In this document: positions 15,862 to 25,852 of the stretch, one piece after another
How the letters are laid out: every line of letters begins with the position of its first letter
How positions within the stretch are numbered: the stretch's first letter is position 1
NCBI GenBank assembly: GCA_036003045.1
Contig: DASYSS010000098.1
Location: 1-42,529, forward strand
Length of the DNA stretch: 42,529 nt
Direction of reading: 5' to 3'
Origin: Gemmatimonadaceae bacterium
Lineage (GTDB): Bacteria > Gemmatimonadota > Gemmatimonadetes > Gemmatimonadales > Gemmatimonadaceae
The notes under the pieces: generated by a model
Told to the model about the DNA's origin: nothing
Databases searched by the model: none
Seen by the model: the letters and a program-made list of their open reading frames with translations, nothing else
Program-made: the position numbers and the translations under genes

Positions 15862-16373
15862 GGATTCACTCGGTCCGCCTCGCGCTTACGGTCGCGCTTC
15901 TTGCGGCCGGTTGCCGCCACCACGTCGAGCCCGAGCCGCTGCCGGCGATGCGACCGCACTGTTGGTGGAACAGTCAGTATTTGGCCGTCGCGCCCGTGTG
16001 GGTGGCATCGCGGTTCGAGAGCGCCATGGAGTCCGGCGGCTATCCGAACCCCCGGATGCTGCGCGATGCCGACAGCGCGTGGGCGACCGCCAATCCGCGA
16101 CCGGCCATTTCCTCGAACGGGCCCGCGTATTCGTTTCGTGTGGTCGCCTACCCCGCGAGCGACAGCGTCGCGTGCGCTTGGCGCGGCGTGGCGGATGCAC
16201 CCATCGCGCGAAAGCCCGCCGGCGCGCTCACGTGCTTTCATGTCAATGCGTTGATCTATCGGCCGACGGGCGGCTGGACTCCCGCGGACAGTGAAGCCTC
16301 GCGCGGCCGTGTGCTCTCGCTGTGCGGCGATCTTTACAAGGAAGCGGTGGGTGACTTGGTCAAGCTCAAATGA
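15858..16373 (+). CDS. Hypothetical lipoprotein coupled to ADOP 2
   Basis: This is a 171-residue protein with a clear lipoprotein signal, MRIHSVRLALTVALLAAGC, whose lipobox LAAGC makes Cys19 the acylated residue. The mature part holds four further cysteines (in PHCWW, ACAW, LTCFH and LCGD), enough for two disulfides in the periplasm. I recognise no family. The ATG overlaps the ADOP 2 stop (ATGA) and its own stop overlaps the next ATG the same way, so its production is tied to the permease. That makes a role as accessory or substrate-binding partner of ADOP 2 plausible, though this is inference from position only. Confidence 0.75.
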   Translation: MRIHSVRLALTVALLAAGCRHHVEPEPLPAMRPHCWWNSQYLAVAPVWVASRFESAMESGGYPNPRMLRDADSAWATANPRPAISSNGPAYSFRVVAYPASDSVACAWRGVADAPIARKPAGALTCFHVNALIYRPTGGWTPADSEASRGRVLSLCGDLYKEAVGDLVKLK

Positions 16374-17134
16374 GCATCCACCAATGGTCGCGACACCTGG
16401 CGCCGTTCGGCGTGGTTGTGGCCTCCCTGTTTTGTCCGACGACCGTTCGTGCGCAAGCTGACGGCGCGCCGGGTGACTTTCTCAAAACGTCCGCTGTTCC
16501 AATCGCGACAGCGCGCCGGGGCTGTCTCGAGCTCGGCGACGGCGCCAACACCGTGGACGTTCGTCAGGTCGGTCCATGCGTCTCGCTCGGCTTCAAGGCG
16601 ATCGGGGTCGCCGATGGATCGCGCTGGTATTCATCGATCGCTCACCGCCGGTGGTTACTCACCGACCCGGCCAAAAGTTCGGCGGATACCGCCGCCGAAT
16701 CCGAGCTCGTTCTCTTCAGCGTGGACACGCAAGCGGCAACGCGCGACACGCTCGCGACGCCGGTCTGGCATTACCGGTTCGAACCCGAAATGCTTCGGTC
16801 GGTCACTCCGCAGGTCGCGGTGGTGAACGGCGCCGTACTCGTCGCGATTGACAGGTGCGTGAATGGCACGGGCGGCTGCAGCCAGAACTTTCTGCTCCGG
16901 CGCGACGCCAAATGGAGCATCGTGCGGCTGTCCTTTCTCGATTCGCTGAACCGCCAGTTCCCACAATCGGTCAACCACGGGTATCACGTCGACGTTCGAA
17001 CGTTGCGCGGCGACGCGGCGGTCTACTCACCCAACGACGCCAACTGCTGTCCGTCCCGCGTCGCCGAGATGAAGTTGCGGCTGCGCGGAAATGCGTTGGA
17101 GATCGTCGAGCTACGCGTTCGGCCCAGCAACTGA
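16370..17134 (+). CDS. Hypothetical secreted protein coupled to ADOP 2 operon
   Basis: This is a 254-residue exported protein. Residues 1-29 are a signal peptide (RHLAPFGVVVASLFC...TTVRAQ), probably cleaved after VRA. The mature part is mixed alpha/beta with repeated hydrophobic strands and six cysteines, including DRCVNGTGGCSQ (disulfide-like) and NDANCCPSR near the C-terminus. No catalytic motif is visible and I recognise no family. Its ATG overlaps the lipoprotein stop (ATGA), placing it last in padR-ADOP-lipoprotein-secreted protein. About 80 bases of non-coding sequence follow before the next promoter. It may work in the periplasm with the lipoprotein. Confidence 0.72.
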   Translation: MSIHQWSRHLAPFGVVVASLFCPTTVRAQADGAPGDFLKTSAVPIATARRGCLELGDGANTVDVRQVGPCVSLGFKAIGVADGSRWYSSIAHRRWLLTDPAKSSADTAAESELVLFSVDTQAATRDTLATPVWHYRFEPEMLRSVTPQVAVVNGAVLVAIDRCVNGTGGCSQNFLLRRDAKWSIVRLSFLDSLNRQFPQSVNHGYHVDVRTLRGDAAVYSPNDANCCPSRVAEMKLRLRGNALEIVELRVRPSN

Positions 17135-17215
17135 TTCCGCCGTTCTCCTCGTACAAATCGGCGACGCATCTCGAATAGTGAATTCGATCCGGCGGGCTCC
17201 CGTGCATCGGGCGGC

Positions 17216-17243
17216 TTGACAGTTTCTTACGCCTCCCTATCGT
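17216..17243 (+). promoter_or_regulatory. Candidate sigma-70-type promoter
   Basis: TTGACA (17216-17221) is a perfect -35 box. TATCGT (17238-17243) follows after 16 bases as a fair -10. The start of the next lipoprotein gene lies 50 bases downstream, which fits a normal leader. Confidence 0.55.
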
Positions 17244-17292
17244 GCGTGCGTAGCCTCTCCCCCACCCGTCCACACTCGCCCCCAGAGGCCCT

Positions 17293-17778
17293 ATGTCCGT
17301 CGCGCAACGAAGCAGGATCGCGCTCGTCACGGCGCTGTGCATCTCCGCCTGCGTCAAGCACGAACAGGCACAGGATACGGCCAAACTCGGCCCGGCGGCC
17401 GCACCGCCCGCGCCGGCAACGCCGGCGGTGACGCTCGCCGACTTTGCCGGCAAATGGCAGATGTCGGCCACACCGGAATCAGGCAAGGACACGACCGCGG
17501 TGAAGTTCACGATGACGGCGAGCGCCGACACGAGCGGCTGGATGGTCGAATTCCCATCAGGCGTGAAGACCCCGCTCCAGGTGCGGATGTCCGGCGACAC
17601 TCTGATGTTCAAGAGCGCGGCGTTCGCGAGCCAGCGTCGCAAGAACGCCAAGGTGTGGAGCGACGGCTGGGTGCGCCTCGACGGCGGCAAGCTCACCGGG
17701 ATCACCACGGCGCACTACGGGGGCACCGGACCGGATTCCGTTTTGAGGCAAAAGACCCAAGGCATGAAGCTGCCGTAG
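17293..17778 (+). CDS. Hypothetical lipoprotein
   Basis: This is a 161-residue protein with signal MSVAQRSRIALVTALCISAC and a lipobox-like ISAC, giving lipidated Cys20. A Pro/Ala-rich linker (about 34-46) leads to a domain rich in beta-strand patterns (FAGKWQMSATPESG, then VEFPSGVKTPLQVRMSGDTL). It resembles small lipocalin-like or 'META-like' domains that begin with GKW, but I cannot assign a family. It has its own promoter (perfect TTGACA) and is therefore probably a one-gene unit. Its stop is two bases from the stop of the ABC exporter on the other strand. Confidence 0.75.
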   Translation: MSVAQRSRIALVTALCISACVKHEQAQDTAKLGPAAAPPAPATPAVTLADFAGKWQMSATPESGKDTTAVKFTMTASADTSGWMVEFPSGVKTPLQVRMSGDTLMFKSAAFASQRRKNAKVWSDGWVRLDGGKLTGITTAHYGGTGPDSVLRQKTQGMKLP

Positions 17779-17780
17779 CT

Positions 17781-19547
17781 CTACACGAGCAGCTGCGTAT
17801 CGAAGAGCCGAGCGTAGACCCCGCGCTCGGCCATCAGCTCGTCGTGCGTTCCCTGCTCGGCAATCACGCCGCCGTCCAAGACGAAAATCATGTCCGCACG
17901 CTCGACCGTCGCGCGGGAATGGGCGATCGTGATGGACGTGCGCCCCTGCATCAGACGCGACATGCCGTCGAAGACCGCCTTCTCCGACTCCGGGTCGAGC
18001 GCCGCCGACGGTTCGTCGAGTAGGAGAATCGGCGCGTCACGGATGATCGCGCGGGCGATCGCGACGCGCTGGCGTTGGCCGGTCGACAACGTCTGACCGC
18101 GCTCGCCGAGCACGGAGTCGTAGCCCTCGGGCATTTGGCGGATGAACTCGTCCGCGTTGGCCATCGTCGCGGCGCGGATGATCTCGCCCTGCGACGCGCC
18201 GGGCTTGCCGTACGCGATGTTCTGCGCGATCGACGCGTGGAAGAGAAGCGCGTCTTGCAGCACGAAGCTGATCTGGCCGCGCAGCGACTCGAGCGTGAAG
18301 ACGCGGACGTCCTGGCCGTCGATTTTGATCTCACCCTTGAGCGAATCGTACAACCGCGGGATCAGGCCGATGAGCGTCGATTTGCCGGCGCCCGTCTGGC
18401 CGACGAGCGCCACGCGCTGGCCCGCCTCGACCACGAGGTCGATGTCCTCGAGCACGAGACCGTCCGGCTGATATCCGAACGCGACGTGTGAGAACTCGAT
18501 GCGCCCCTTGAACCGCGGCGCGCGCTTGGCGTTCGGCCGCTCGCGCACTTCGCTGTCGATCGAGAGCAGCTCGCCGACCCGCTCGAGGCTCACCGCCGCC
18601 ATCGACAGCGTGTCGCTCATCTTCGACAGGTCCTTCATCGGCTTGTACATTTTGTCGAGATAGAGCACGAAGACGAGGAGCGCCCCGGCACTCAGCTCGT
18701 TGCCGATCACGAGCCGGACACCAAACCAGAGCACGACACTGGTGCCGATGGCGACGAGCACGTCGACTTGCGGTCCGAGCCTCGCCTTGAGACTGCGCGC
18801 GCGGAGACTCAGGTCGACGATCGCCTGCGATTCCTTGTCGAGCCGCTTTTCCTCGAGCTGTTCGCCGGCGAACGCCTTCACGACCCGCGCCGACGATATG
18901 GACTCCTGCGCGACCGACGCCAGCTCGCTCTGTTTCTGCTTCACGTCGCGCGAGGCGTGCTTGATCCGGCGCGTGAAGCCGTAGATCATCGCGAACAAAA
19001 AGGGCGCCACCGACAACCCGATCAATGCGAAACGCGCGTTGAGGTAGAACATCACGCCGATCATGCCGACAATCGTCAAGGCGTCGAACAGAATACCAAG
19101 CATCGCCGAGGCGATGAAGCTCTCGATCGAGTCGATGTCGCTGGTGAGACGCACGAGCATGTCGCCGGTTTGGCGCTTGTCATAGAAGGAGAGCGACAGC
19201 CGCTGCACGTGATGATAGAGCAGATGGCGCAAGTCGAACCCGACCCGCTTGGCCACCGTCGTCGCGAGGAAGTCGTCGAAGTACGACGCGACCGCGCCGA
19301 TCAGCGCGATGACGATCACGGCGAGCGCCGCCACGTCGAGCGCACCGAGTTTGTTCGCGTCGCCGACGTGCGCCGCGAGCCAGCCGGGCATCGGCTTGGT
19401 CCCCAGGACGTAGTCGAAGATGACCTTGAGGGGCCACGGCTCGGCGAGTCCCATCCCTGCCTCGACCAACATCGCGAAGAACGCGACGGAGAGCAGCGGC
19501 CAGTACGGTCGTAGCAGTCGAGCCCGATTCAGCCGGCGCGTCGCCAT
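17781..19547 (-). CDS. MsbA-type ABC exporter (fused membrane and ATPase domains)
   Basis: This is a half-transporter of 588 residues with six membrane helices (about 20-310) followed by an ATPase domain, working as a homodimer in the inner membrane. The ATPase motifs are complete: Walker A GQTGAGKST (383-391), Q-loop Q431, signature LSTGQ (487-491, Thr instead of the usual second Gly), Walker B ILLLDE (507-512) with catalytic E512 and H-loop H543. The family exports lipids, lipid A precursors, peptides or drugs. The ATG at 19547 is chosen; a TTG eight codons upstream is possible. It follows phosphoketolase on the same strand with an 89-base gap. No partner half-transporter is near, which fits a homodimer. 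The substrate cannot be told from sequence. Confidence 0.9.
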   Translation of the reverse strand: MATRRLNRARLLRPYWPLLSVAFFAMLVEAGMGLAEPWPLKVIFDYVLGTKPMPGWLAAHVGDANKLGALDVAALAVIVIALIGAVASYFDDFLATTVAKRVGFDLRHLLYHHVQRLSLSFYDKRQTGDMLVRLTSDIDSIESFIASAMLGILFDALTIVGMIGVMFYLNARFALIGLSVAPFLFAMIYGFTRRIKHASRDVKQKQSELASVAQESISSARVVKAFAGEQLEEKRLDKESQAIVDLSLRARSLKARLGPQVDVLVAIGTSVVLWFGVRLVIGNELSAGALLVFVLYLDKMYKPMKDLSKMSDTLSMAAVSLERVGELLSIDSEVRERPNAKRAPRFKGRIEFSHVAFGYQPDGLVLEDIDLVVEAGQRVALVGQTGAGKSTLIGLIPRLYDSLKGEIKIDGQDVRVFTLESLRGQISFVLQDALLFHASIAQNIAYGKPGASQGEIIRAATMANADEFIRQMPEGYDSVLGERGQTLSTGQRQRVAIARAIIRDAPILLLDEPSAALDPESEKAVFDGMSRLMQGRTSITIAHSRATVERADMIFVLDGGVIAEQGTHDELMAERGVYARLFDTQLLV

Positions 19548-19636
19548 GTCTGCGAGCGTTGCAACGGCCAAGCCCGACCTGTCAGAGCGGGCCGAGCGTG
19601 AACGCTAACGTTTTCTCTCGGAGCTTGTGGCACTCC

Positions 19637-22096
19637 TCAGTCCGTCCAGCGCCAATCCCGAATCTGGGGGAGATCCTCGAAGTGCTCGCGCGTGTACGCG
19701 GTGGCCTGCTCGAGGTGCTTGCTCAACTCTTCGGTCAGGTCGTGCGCGCGACGCGCCGACAGCGGTGAAAATCGGATGGCGAGAGCAGCGAGATGGAAAC
19801 GGCTCATGTGGTTCAGCGCGACCATGTCGAATGGCGTGGTGGTCGTTCCCTGCTCGTTGAACCCCCTCACGTGAAAGCGCGACGGATCGGGTCGCCGGTG
19901 CACCAGCTGGTGCACGGCGAACTGGTAGCCGTGGAACGCGAAGACCACCGGCTTGTCGCGCGTGAACAGGGCGACGAACCGCTCATCCGACATTCCGTGC
20001 GGATGGATGGACGGCGCGAAGAGGCTCATGAGGTCCACGACGTTCACGACCCGCACGCGCAGCTCCGGAGCGAGGCGGCGCAGCCACCACGCCGCGGCCA
20101 CCGTCTCCAGCGTCGGCGTGTCGCCGGCACACGCGAGGACCACGTCCGGTTCGTCCTCGGTGTTCCCGGCCCATGCCCACGTCGATGCGCCGGCCGCCGC
20201 GTGCTCGCACGCCGCGTCGATCGACAACCATTGGAGCTGCGGCTGCTTGTCGATGACGATCAGGTTGACGTAGTTGCGCGAGCGCAGGCAGTGGTCGGCG
20301 ACGGACAGCAGCGTGTTCGCGTCGGGCGGCAGATAGATGCGCGCGACGGTACCGCGCTTGGACAACATCACGTCGATGAGCCCGGGCCCTTGGTGGCTGA
20401 ACCCGTTGTGGTCGTTCCGCCAGCATGTCGACGTCAGAAGGATGTTCAGCGAGGCGACGGGCGCGCGCCACGGCAGATTCACCGCCTCCTCGAGCCACTT
20501 CGTATGCTGCACGATCATCGACGCGGCGACCATTGCGAACGACTCGTAGGTCACGAACAAGCCGTGCCGGCCGGTGAGCAAATACCCCTCCAGCCAACCT
20601 TCGCAGAGATGCTCGCTCAAGACTTCCATCACGCGCCCGTCGGCGCTCACGTGATCGTCGATGGAGAGGCGTCGCTCGACGAGGCACCGCGACTCGACCT
20701 CGAACACCGCGGACAGCCGGTTCGAGTCCGTCTCGTCGGGACAGAAGAGGCGAAAGTTCGACGGGGCGGCGTTGGCGAGAAATGTGTCGCGCAACAGCTC
20801 GCCCAGCGTACGCGTCGACTCTCGCCGAACATGCGCCGGCTTCGGCACGTCGACGGCGTAGCGGCGAAAATCGGGCAGCACGAGCGGGGCAAGCAGACGC
20901 CCCCCGTTGGCGTGCGGATTTGCGCCCATGCGGCGATCGCCGCGCGGCGAGAGGGTCGCCAACTCGCCGACGAGGCCGCCCTGATCGGTAAACAACTCCT
21001 CCGGGCGGTAACTGCGCATCCAATCGTCGAGCGCCTGCAACTGGTCCGGGTCGCTTCGCGCATTCGGCAGAGGCACCTGGTGCGCGCGGAACGTGCCTTC
21101 AACCGGTTTGTCCCCGACGACTTTCGGTCCCGTCCACCCTTTCGGCGTGCGCAGCACGATCGCCGGCCAGGTGGCGCGTGCACGAATGCTCGACGCGCCG
21201 CCGATGCCCGCGCGCGCATCCGATTGAATCGCTCGAATTCGATCGAAGCATTCGTCGAGCACGGCGGCAAGACTCTGATGGACTTCGGCGGGCACGTCGC
21301 CCGACACGACGAACGGCTCATAGCCCTGGGCTCTCAACAACTCGCAGACCGCTGTGTCGTCCTCGCGGCCCAGGACGGTCGGCCCACTGATCTTGTACCC
21401 GTTGAGGTGGAGCACAGGCAGCACCGCGCCGTCGCGCGCCGGATTCAAGAAACTCGTGCACTTCCACGACCCCTCGAGCGGCGCGGTTTCGGCTTCGCCG
21501 TCGCCGACCACGGCCACCACGGTGAGGTCCGGGTTGTCGAACGCCGCGCCGAACGCGTGCACCAACACGTACCCCAACTCGCCGCCTTCGTGGATCGACC
21601 CTGGCGTGGGAACGCTGACGTGGCTCGGAATTCCGCCGGGCGTCGAGAATTGTCGAAACAACCGTCGCATCCCGGCGATGTCTCGCGTGACTTCGGCGTA
21701 GACCTCCGAGTAGGTTTCCTCGAGGTACACGTTGGCCACGAGCGCCGGACCGCCGTGTCCCGGACCGGCGAGATAAATCACGTTCGCGTCCCGCTCGACG
21801 ATCACTCGATTCAGATGCGCGTAGAGCAGGCTCAAGCCGGGCGACGTCCCCCAATGTCCGAGAAGGCGGGGCTTGATGTGCTCCCGACGAAGCGGCTCCC
21901 TGAGCAGCGGATTCTCCTGAAGGAAGATCTGCCCGACCGTCAGATAGTTCGCGGCCGCCCAATACCGGTCTATGCGGCGCAGCGCGTCGTCGCCGAGCGG
22001 GCCGCGCACGCGGCGCGTCTCCGCCACGGCCGGCTCTTCGGTCGCGAGCACGGCGCTCGAGACGCTTTCATCGAATACGAATCGTGAGTCCGACAC
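19637..22096 (-). CDS. xfp: Xylulose-5-phosphate/fructose-6-phosphate phosphoketolase
   Basis: This ThDP enzyme splits xylulose-5-P (or fructose-6-P) with phosphate into acetyl phosphate plus glyceraldehyde-3-P (or erythrose-4-P). At about 819 residues it has family length. Diagnostic blocks include [16 protein letters not shown] (44-59), GHWGTSPGL (80-88), [16 protein letters not shown] (111-126), the ThDP motif [14 protein letters not shown] (198-211) with N232 in [11 protein letters not shown], then [11 protein letters not shown] and [15 protein letters not shown]. The N-terminus is uncertain. I place the start at GTG 22096; another GTG at 22051 would also precede the conserved part. An open frame continues upstream into the acetate kinase gene and is not credible. 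It faces the acetate kinase gene head to head, 51 bases away, and that enzyme uses its acetyl phosphate. Confidence 0.95.
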   Translation of the reverse strand: MSDSRFVFDESVSSAVLATEEPAVAETRRVRGPLGDDALRRIDRYWAAANYLTVGQIFLQENPLLREPLRREHIKPRLLGHWGTSPGLSLLYAHLNRVIVERDANVIYLAGPGHGGPALVANVYLEETYSEVYAEVTRDIAGMRRLFRQFSTPGGIPSHVSVPTPGSIHEGGELGYVLVHAFGAAFDNPDLTVVAVVGDGEAETAPLEGSWKCTSFLNPARDGAVLPVLHLNGYKISGPTVLGREDDTAVCELLRAQGYEPFVVSGDVPAEVHQSLAAVLDECFDRIRAIQSDARAGIGGASSIRARATWPAIVLRTPKGWTGPKVVGDKPVEGTFRAHQVPLPNARSDPDQLQALDDWMRSYRPEELFTDQGGLVGELATLSPRGDRRMGANPHANGGRLLAPLVLPDFRRYAVDVPKPAHVRRESTRTLGELLRDTFLANAAPSNFRLFCPDETDSNRLSAVFEVESRCLVERRLSIDDHVSADGRVMEVLSEHLCEGWLEGYLLTGRHGLFVTYESFAMVAASMIVQHTKWLEEAVNLPWRAPVASLNILLTSTCWRNDHNGFSHQGPGLIDVMLSKRGTVARIYLPPDANTLLSVADHCLRSRNYVNLIVIDKQPQLQWLSIDAACEHAAAGASTWAWAGNTEDEPDVVLACAGDTPTLETVAAAWWLRRLAPELRVRVVNVVDLMSLFAPSIHPHGMSDERFVALFTRDKPVVFAFHGYQFAVHQLVHRRPDPSRFHVRGFNEQGTTTTPFDMVALNHMSRFHLAALAIRFSPLSARRAHDLTEELSKHLEQATAYTREHFEDLPQIRDWRWTD

Positions 22097-22147
22097 GGCC
22101 CACCCCCGCCCTCGGCTGACGGTACCTTCTTCGTCGAATCCCTCTCC

Positions 22148-23392
22148 GTGCGCATCCTCGTCCTCAACGTCGGTTCGTCGAGCCTCAAGTTTCAGCTCGT
22201 CGAAACGGATTCCGACGCAATCGCAAACCATCACGACCGGCGGCTCGCCCGCGGGCAGATCGAACGAATTGGCGGCGAGGCAATTTGCACGCTCGCTCGC
22301 GAGGGCCAACCGGCCGCCACGACCACGGCCGCCCTTCGCGACCATGACGCCGCCATTGCCTACCTCATCAATTGGCTCACGACCGCACAGCGCGCCGCGC
22401 CGGCCGTCGTCACGCGCGTCGGCGACATCGACGCCGTTGGACATCGTGTCGTCCACGGCGGAGAGCGCTTCACCGCGTCGACCCTCGTCACCGACGAAGT
22501 CCAACGCCACATCGAAGCGCTGATCGACCTGGCGCCGCTCCACAACCCGCACAATCTGCGAGGCATTCAAGCTGCACGAGCCGTGCTCGGAGCGGGCGTC
22601 CCGCAAGTCGCGGTGTTCGACACGGCATTTCACCAGACGCTTCCCGAGCGTGCCTACCTGTACGCGATTCCCTATCAGCTCTATCGCCGCTACCGGGTGC
22701 GGCGCTACGGCTTCCATGGCACGTCGCACCGCTACGTGGCATACCGCTACCGTGAGCTGACCGGCCGCGCTCGTGACAAGACGCGCATCATCACGCTCCA
22801 CCTTGGGAACGGCGCATCGGCGTGTGCGGTCGTCCAGGGCGACTCAGCCGACACGTCGATGGGATTCACGCCACTGGAAGGTCTGGTCATGGGCACGCGA
22901 TCCGGCGACCTCGACCCTGCCGTCCTCGATTTCGTCGCGACGAAGGAAGGGCTCGACCTTCGCGAAGTGGATCTGCTGCTGAACAAACAGTCGGGCCTAC
23001 TCGGGATTTCCGGCCTCACGTCCGACATGCGCGAGCTGATCGCCGAGGAGGGCGAGAACGGCGACCGCCGCGCCGCGCTCGCCATCGAGATCTTCTGCTA
23101 CCGCGTCAAGAAATATCTTGGCGCCTATCTCGCGGCGATGAACGGCGCCGACGCGATCGTGTTCGCCGGCGGCATCGGTGAACACTCCCCGATGATCCGT
23201 GCACGAATCTGCGCGGATCTCGATTGGCTCGGCATTCGCGCCGACGGCGCCGCCAACCAGAAACTCGACGGCGGCGAGGGTCGGTTCGATGCGAGCGGCT
23301 CACGCGTCGAGCTGTGGGTGATTCCGACCGACGAAGAGTTGCTGATCGCCCGCGACACATGGCGCGTCGTGAACGGAGCGACACCGCCATGA
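22148..23392 (+). CDS. ackA: Acetate kinase
   Basis: This cytosolic enzyme interconverts acetyl phosphate + ADP and acetate + ATP. The 414 residues are normal length for the family. It begins with the phosphate-binding [14 protein letters not shown]. It carries VGHRVVHGG, the substrate/catalytic region [12 protein letters not shown], the signature [13 protein letters not shown], then [32 protein letters not shown] and [10 protein letters not shown] near the C-terminus. The start is GTG, fixed by the conserved N-terminus. Phosphoketolase is transcribed away on the other strand, 51 bases off, so both promoters must share this short gap or lie inside the partner's coding sequence. Together the two enzymes yield ATP and acetate from sugar phosphates without full glycolysis. 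Confidence 0.96.
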   Translation: MRILVLNVGSSSLKFQLVETDSDAIANHHDRRLARGQIERIGGEAICTLAREGQPAATTTAALRDHDAAIAYLINWLTTAQRAAPAVVTRVGDIDAVGHRVVHGGERFTASTLVTDEVQRHIEALIDLAPLHNPHNLRGIQAARAVLGAGVPQVAVFDTAFHQTLPERAYLYAIPYQLYRRYRVRRYGFHGTSHRYVAYRYRELTGRARDKTRIITLHLGNGASACAVVQGDSADTSMGFTPLEGLVMGTRSGDLDPAVLDFVATKEGLDLREVDLLLNKQSGLLGISGLTSDMRELIAEEGENGDRRAALAIEIFCYRVKKYLGAYLAAMNGADAIVFAGGIGEHSPMIRARICADLDWLGIRADGAANQKLDGGEGRFDASGSRVELWVIPTDEELLIARDTWRVVNGATPP

Positions 23393-23402
23393 GAATTCGT
23401 TC

Positions 23403-25820
23403 TTAGCCGCCGCGGAATACCGCGGCGGGATCCGCCTTCATCGCGGCTCGCGACGGGATGAAGCACGCCAGCGCCGCCGTCGCCAACAGGAGCGTCGCGA
23501 CAGTCACGTAGGTGAGCAGGTCGGTCGGTGCCACATGAAAGAGCAGGGTGCCGACCAGGCGACTGCCCTCGAGCGCAATACCAAACCCAATCGCCAAACC
23601 GACCAGCACGAGCGTCAGGCCCTGTCGCATGACGAGGAGCAGAACGCGCTCCTGAGTCGATCCGAGCGCGAGCCGAATGGCGATCTCCGGCAGCCGATTC
23701 GCGACGCCGTACGCGATCACGCCGGCGAGTCCCGTCGCGCTGAGCACCAACGCGACGATCGCGAACGACATGAGCAGCGTCGTCGTCAAACGCGGCTCGG
23801 CGAGTTGTGCGCCGCGAACCTGCTCGAGGGTCTGCACCGACGAGACGGGCTGTTGTGGATCCACGTCGTGCACCGCGCCGCTGAGCGCTTTCGCGATCGG
23901 GGGTGTCGGGCCAGCCATGCGCAAGAACACGCGCAGATCGCCGACTCCTTGGCTCGCCAACGGGAGATACACCTCATCGGTGACGTCCTTCGCCAATCCG
24001 GCCGCGCGCACGTCGCCGACGACCCCGATGACCGAGAGCCAGTGGCGTCCGCTGTCCGGCGAGATTCGGCTGCCGACCGGATTCGCTCCGCTCCAATACT
24101 GCTTCGCCAGCCGCTGGCTGATGATGGCCGGCGGCGTGTTCGTATCCCGATCCGCCGCGCCGAACGTACGGCCGGCGAGCAGCGGCACGCCGATCGTCTT
24201 GAAGTAATCGCCACTCACCGCGGTCACGTCGCTGTGCGGCGTGCCGGCCGACGCGTTGGACCCTTCGATCTGAAACTTCACGTCCTGCGGCCGGTTGATC
24301 GTCAGCGGCAGCGCGCTCGCCATCGAGACCGATGACACACCGGGCAGCGCCTGCAGCCGGTCGATCAGCGCCGACGCGAAGTTCCGCTGGAGCGCGTTCG
24401 TGTTGTACTTCGTGAAGCTCAGCGTGAGGCGCGCGGTGAGGACGTTGTTCGTTTCCAGGCCGGCGTCGACGCGCTCGAGCGCGATGAGGCTCCGCCCGAT
24501 CAGCGCCGCGCCGACGAGCGTCACGAACGCGATCGCGACCTGCGTCGCGACCAAGGCGCCGCGCAAGCGATGCTCGCCGCGCGACGCCATCGCGCCGGTG
24601 TTCCCCTGCCGCAACGCGTCGGCTGGACTTCGCCGCGCGGCGGCGTGCAAGAACGGCGTTCCGGCCACGACGACCGTGCTGACGAGACAGAGCACGAGCG
24701 CAAAGAGAAAAACCGCGGGGCTCATCGTGATCTCCGCGGCGCGCGGCGTGAAGTGCGTCGCCGTCGTTCTGAGCAGGCCGATTCCCGCGGCGGCGAGGCC
24801 GACGCCGAGCACCCCACCGGTCGCGGCGAGGTACAGATTCTCGAGCAGAATCTGACTGAACAGCCGGCCCTCGCCGGCACCGAGCGCCGAGCGGACCGCC
24901 ATCTCTCGCGAACGGCGCAACTGCCGCGTCAGCCCGAGATTCGCAACGTTGGCGATCGCGGCCAGCAGCAAAAAGGCCGCCGTCGCGAGCAGCGTCAGCA
25001 AGATCGGCTTGGCGCGCGCCGTCATCTCGTCGCGCGCGAGCGTCGCGTCGTAGTGAAGCCGCTGTTGAGCCGGGTATGCCTCGGGGTGCGAGGCGTGATT
25101 GCGCGCGCCGAGCGTGGCGAGCTCCGATCGCGCGCGATCAAGCGACGCGCCCGGTTTGAGCACCGCGAACGCCCCCACCATCCGCATCCCGAAGTCGTTC
25201 ATCATCATCGGCGCGGAGCGGAACGGACAGGCGCCGGCGGGCATGAACATCTGGTCGTTGTTGGGATAGCTCGGCATCGGCGGTAGAACACCGACCACCG
25301 TGTGAATCTTGTCGTTCATCGTGAACTTGGCGCCGATGACCGACGAGTCGCCGTGGAACTGCTCCATCCAGAACGAGTGCGTCAGCACGACGACGGGTGG
25401 AGCGCCCACCACCTCCTCCCCCGGGCGGAACGTGCGTCCGAGCATCGGCTTCACGCCGAGCATGTCGAAGAAGCGGTCGGAGACGACCCCCGTCTGCACG
25501 CGCAGGGGCTCGCCATACCCGTACAACTGAAAGGACATGCTGTGATACTCGGCGACACCGCTCATCGACTGAGTCGCCGCGTTCAGCGCCGCGACCTCGC
25601 GCATCGAGAATCCTTCGTCGGGCGATCGCGTCGACGGTTGCGTGAGATGGACGAACCGGTCGCCGACGCCGATCGGCAGGCGGCGAAGCAGGACTCCATC
25701 GACCATGCTGAAGATCGCCGTGCTCGCGCCGATCCCCAGGCCCAAGGTCAGCACCGCGGCAATCGAAAAGGCCGGCGCTTTGATCAGCGAGCGCAGAGCA
25801 TATCGCGAATCGTCGAACAT
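23403..25820 (-). CDS. ADOP-family FtsX/MacB-like orphan permease 3 (no prefix, AraC-linked)
   Basis: This is an 805-residue duplicated permease. Unlike ADOP 1, 2 and 5 it has no soluble helical prefix. Its first membrane helix is only about 14 residues in (MFDDSRYALRSLIKAPAFSIAAVL, then LGLGIGASTAIFSMV). The two periplasmic domains and FtsX blocks are complete, with AIANVANLGLTRQLRRSREMAVRSALGAGEGRL and VANRLPEIAIRLALGSTQERVL. The ATG at 25820 is supported by GGAGGGAG five bases upstream; a start seven codons earlier lies before that site. It follows the GlxA-type regulator gene by 32 bases on the same strand, so the two are probably co-transcribed. No ATPase is nearby. It ends 10 bases from the acetate kinase stop, tail to tail. 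Confidence 0.9.
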   Translation of the reverse strand: MFDDSRYALRSLIKAPAFSIAAVLTLGLGIGASTAIFSMVDGVLLRRLPIGVGDRFVHLTQPSTRSPDEGFSMREVAALNAATQSMSGVAEYHSMSFQLYGYGEPLRVQTGVVSDRFFDMLGVKPMLGRTFRPGEEVVGAPPVVVLTHSFWMEQFHGDSSVIGAKFTMNDKIHTVVGVLPPMPSYPNNDQMFMPAGACPFRSAPMMMNDFGMRMVGAFAVLKPGASLDRARSELATLGARNHASHPEAYPAQQRLHYDATLARDEMTARAKPILLTLLATAAFLLLAAIANVANLGLTRQLRRSREMAVRSALGAGEGRLFSQILLENLYLAATGGVLGVGLAAAGIGLLRTTATHFTPRAAEITMSPAVFLFALVLCLVSTVVVAGTPFLHAAARRSPADALRQGNTGAMASRGEHRLRGALVATQVAIAFVTLVGAALIGRSLIALERVDAGLETNNVLTARLTLSFTKYNTNALQRNFASALIDRLQALPGVSSVSMASALPLTINRPQDVKFQIEGSNASAGTPHSDVTAVSGDYFKTIGVPLLAGRTFGAADRDTNTPPAIISQRLAKQYWSGANPVGSRISPDSGRHWLSVIGVVGDVRAAGLAKDVTDEVYLPLASQGVGDLRVFLRMAGPTPPIAKALSGAVHDVDPQQPVSSVQTLEQVRGAQLAEPRLTTTLLMSFAIVALVLSATGLAGVIAYGVANRLPEIAIRLALGSTQERVLLLVMRQGLTLVLVGLAIGFGIALEGSRLVGTLLFHVAPTDLLTYVTVATLLLATAALACFIPSRAAMKADPAAVFRGG

Positions 25821-25852
25821 GTGCACTCCCTCCCCCGTCACAGACAGCGTGG

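Noticed and set aside
22097-22801. A longer phosphoketolase start, up to 22801
   Set aside because: It would overlap most of the N-terminal half of acetate kinase, which has clear family motifs. The extra residues match nothing.
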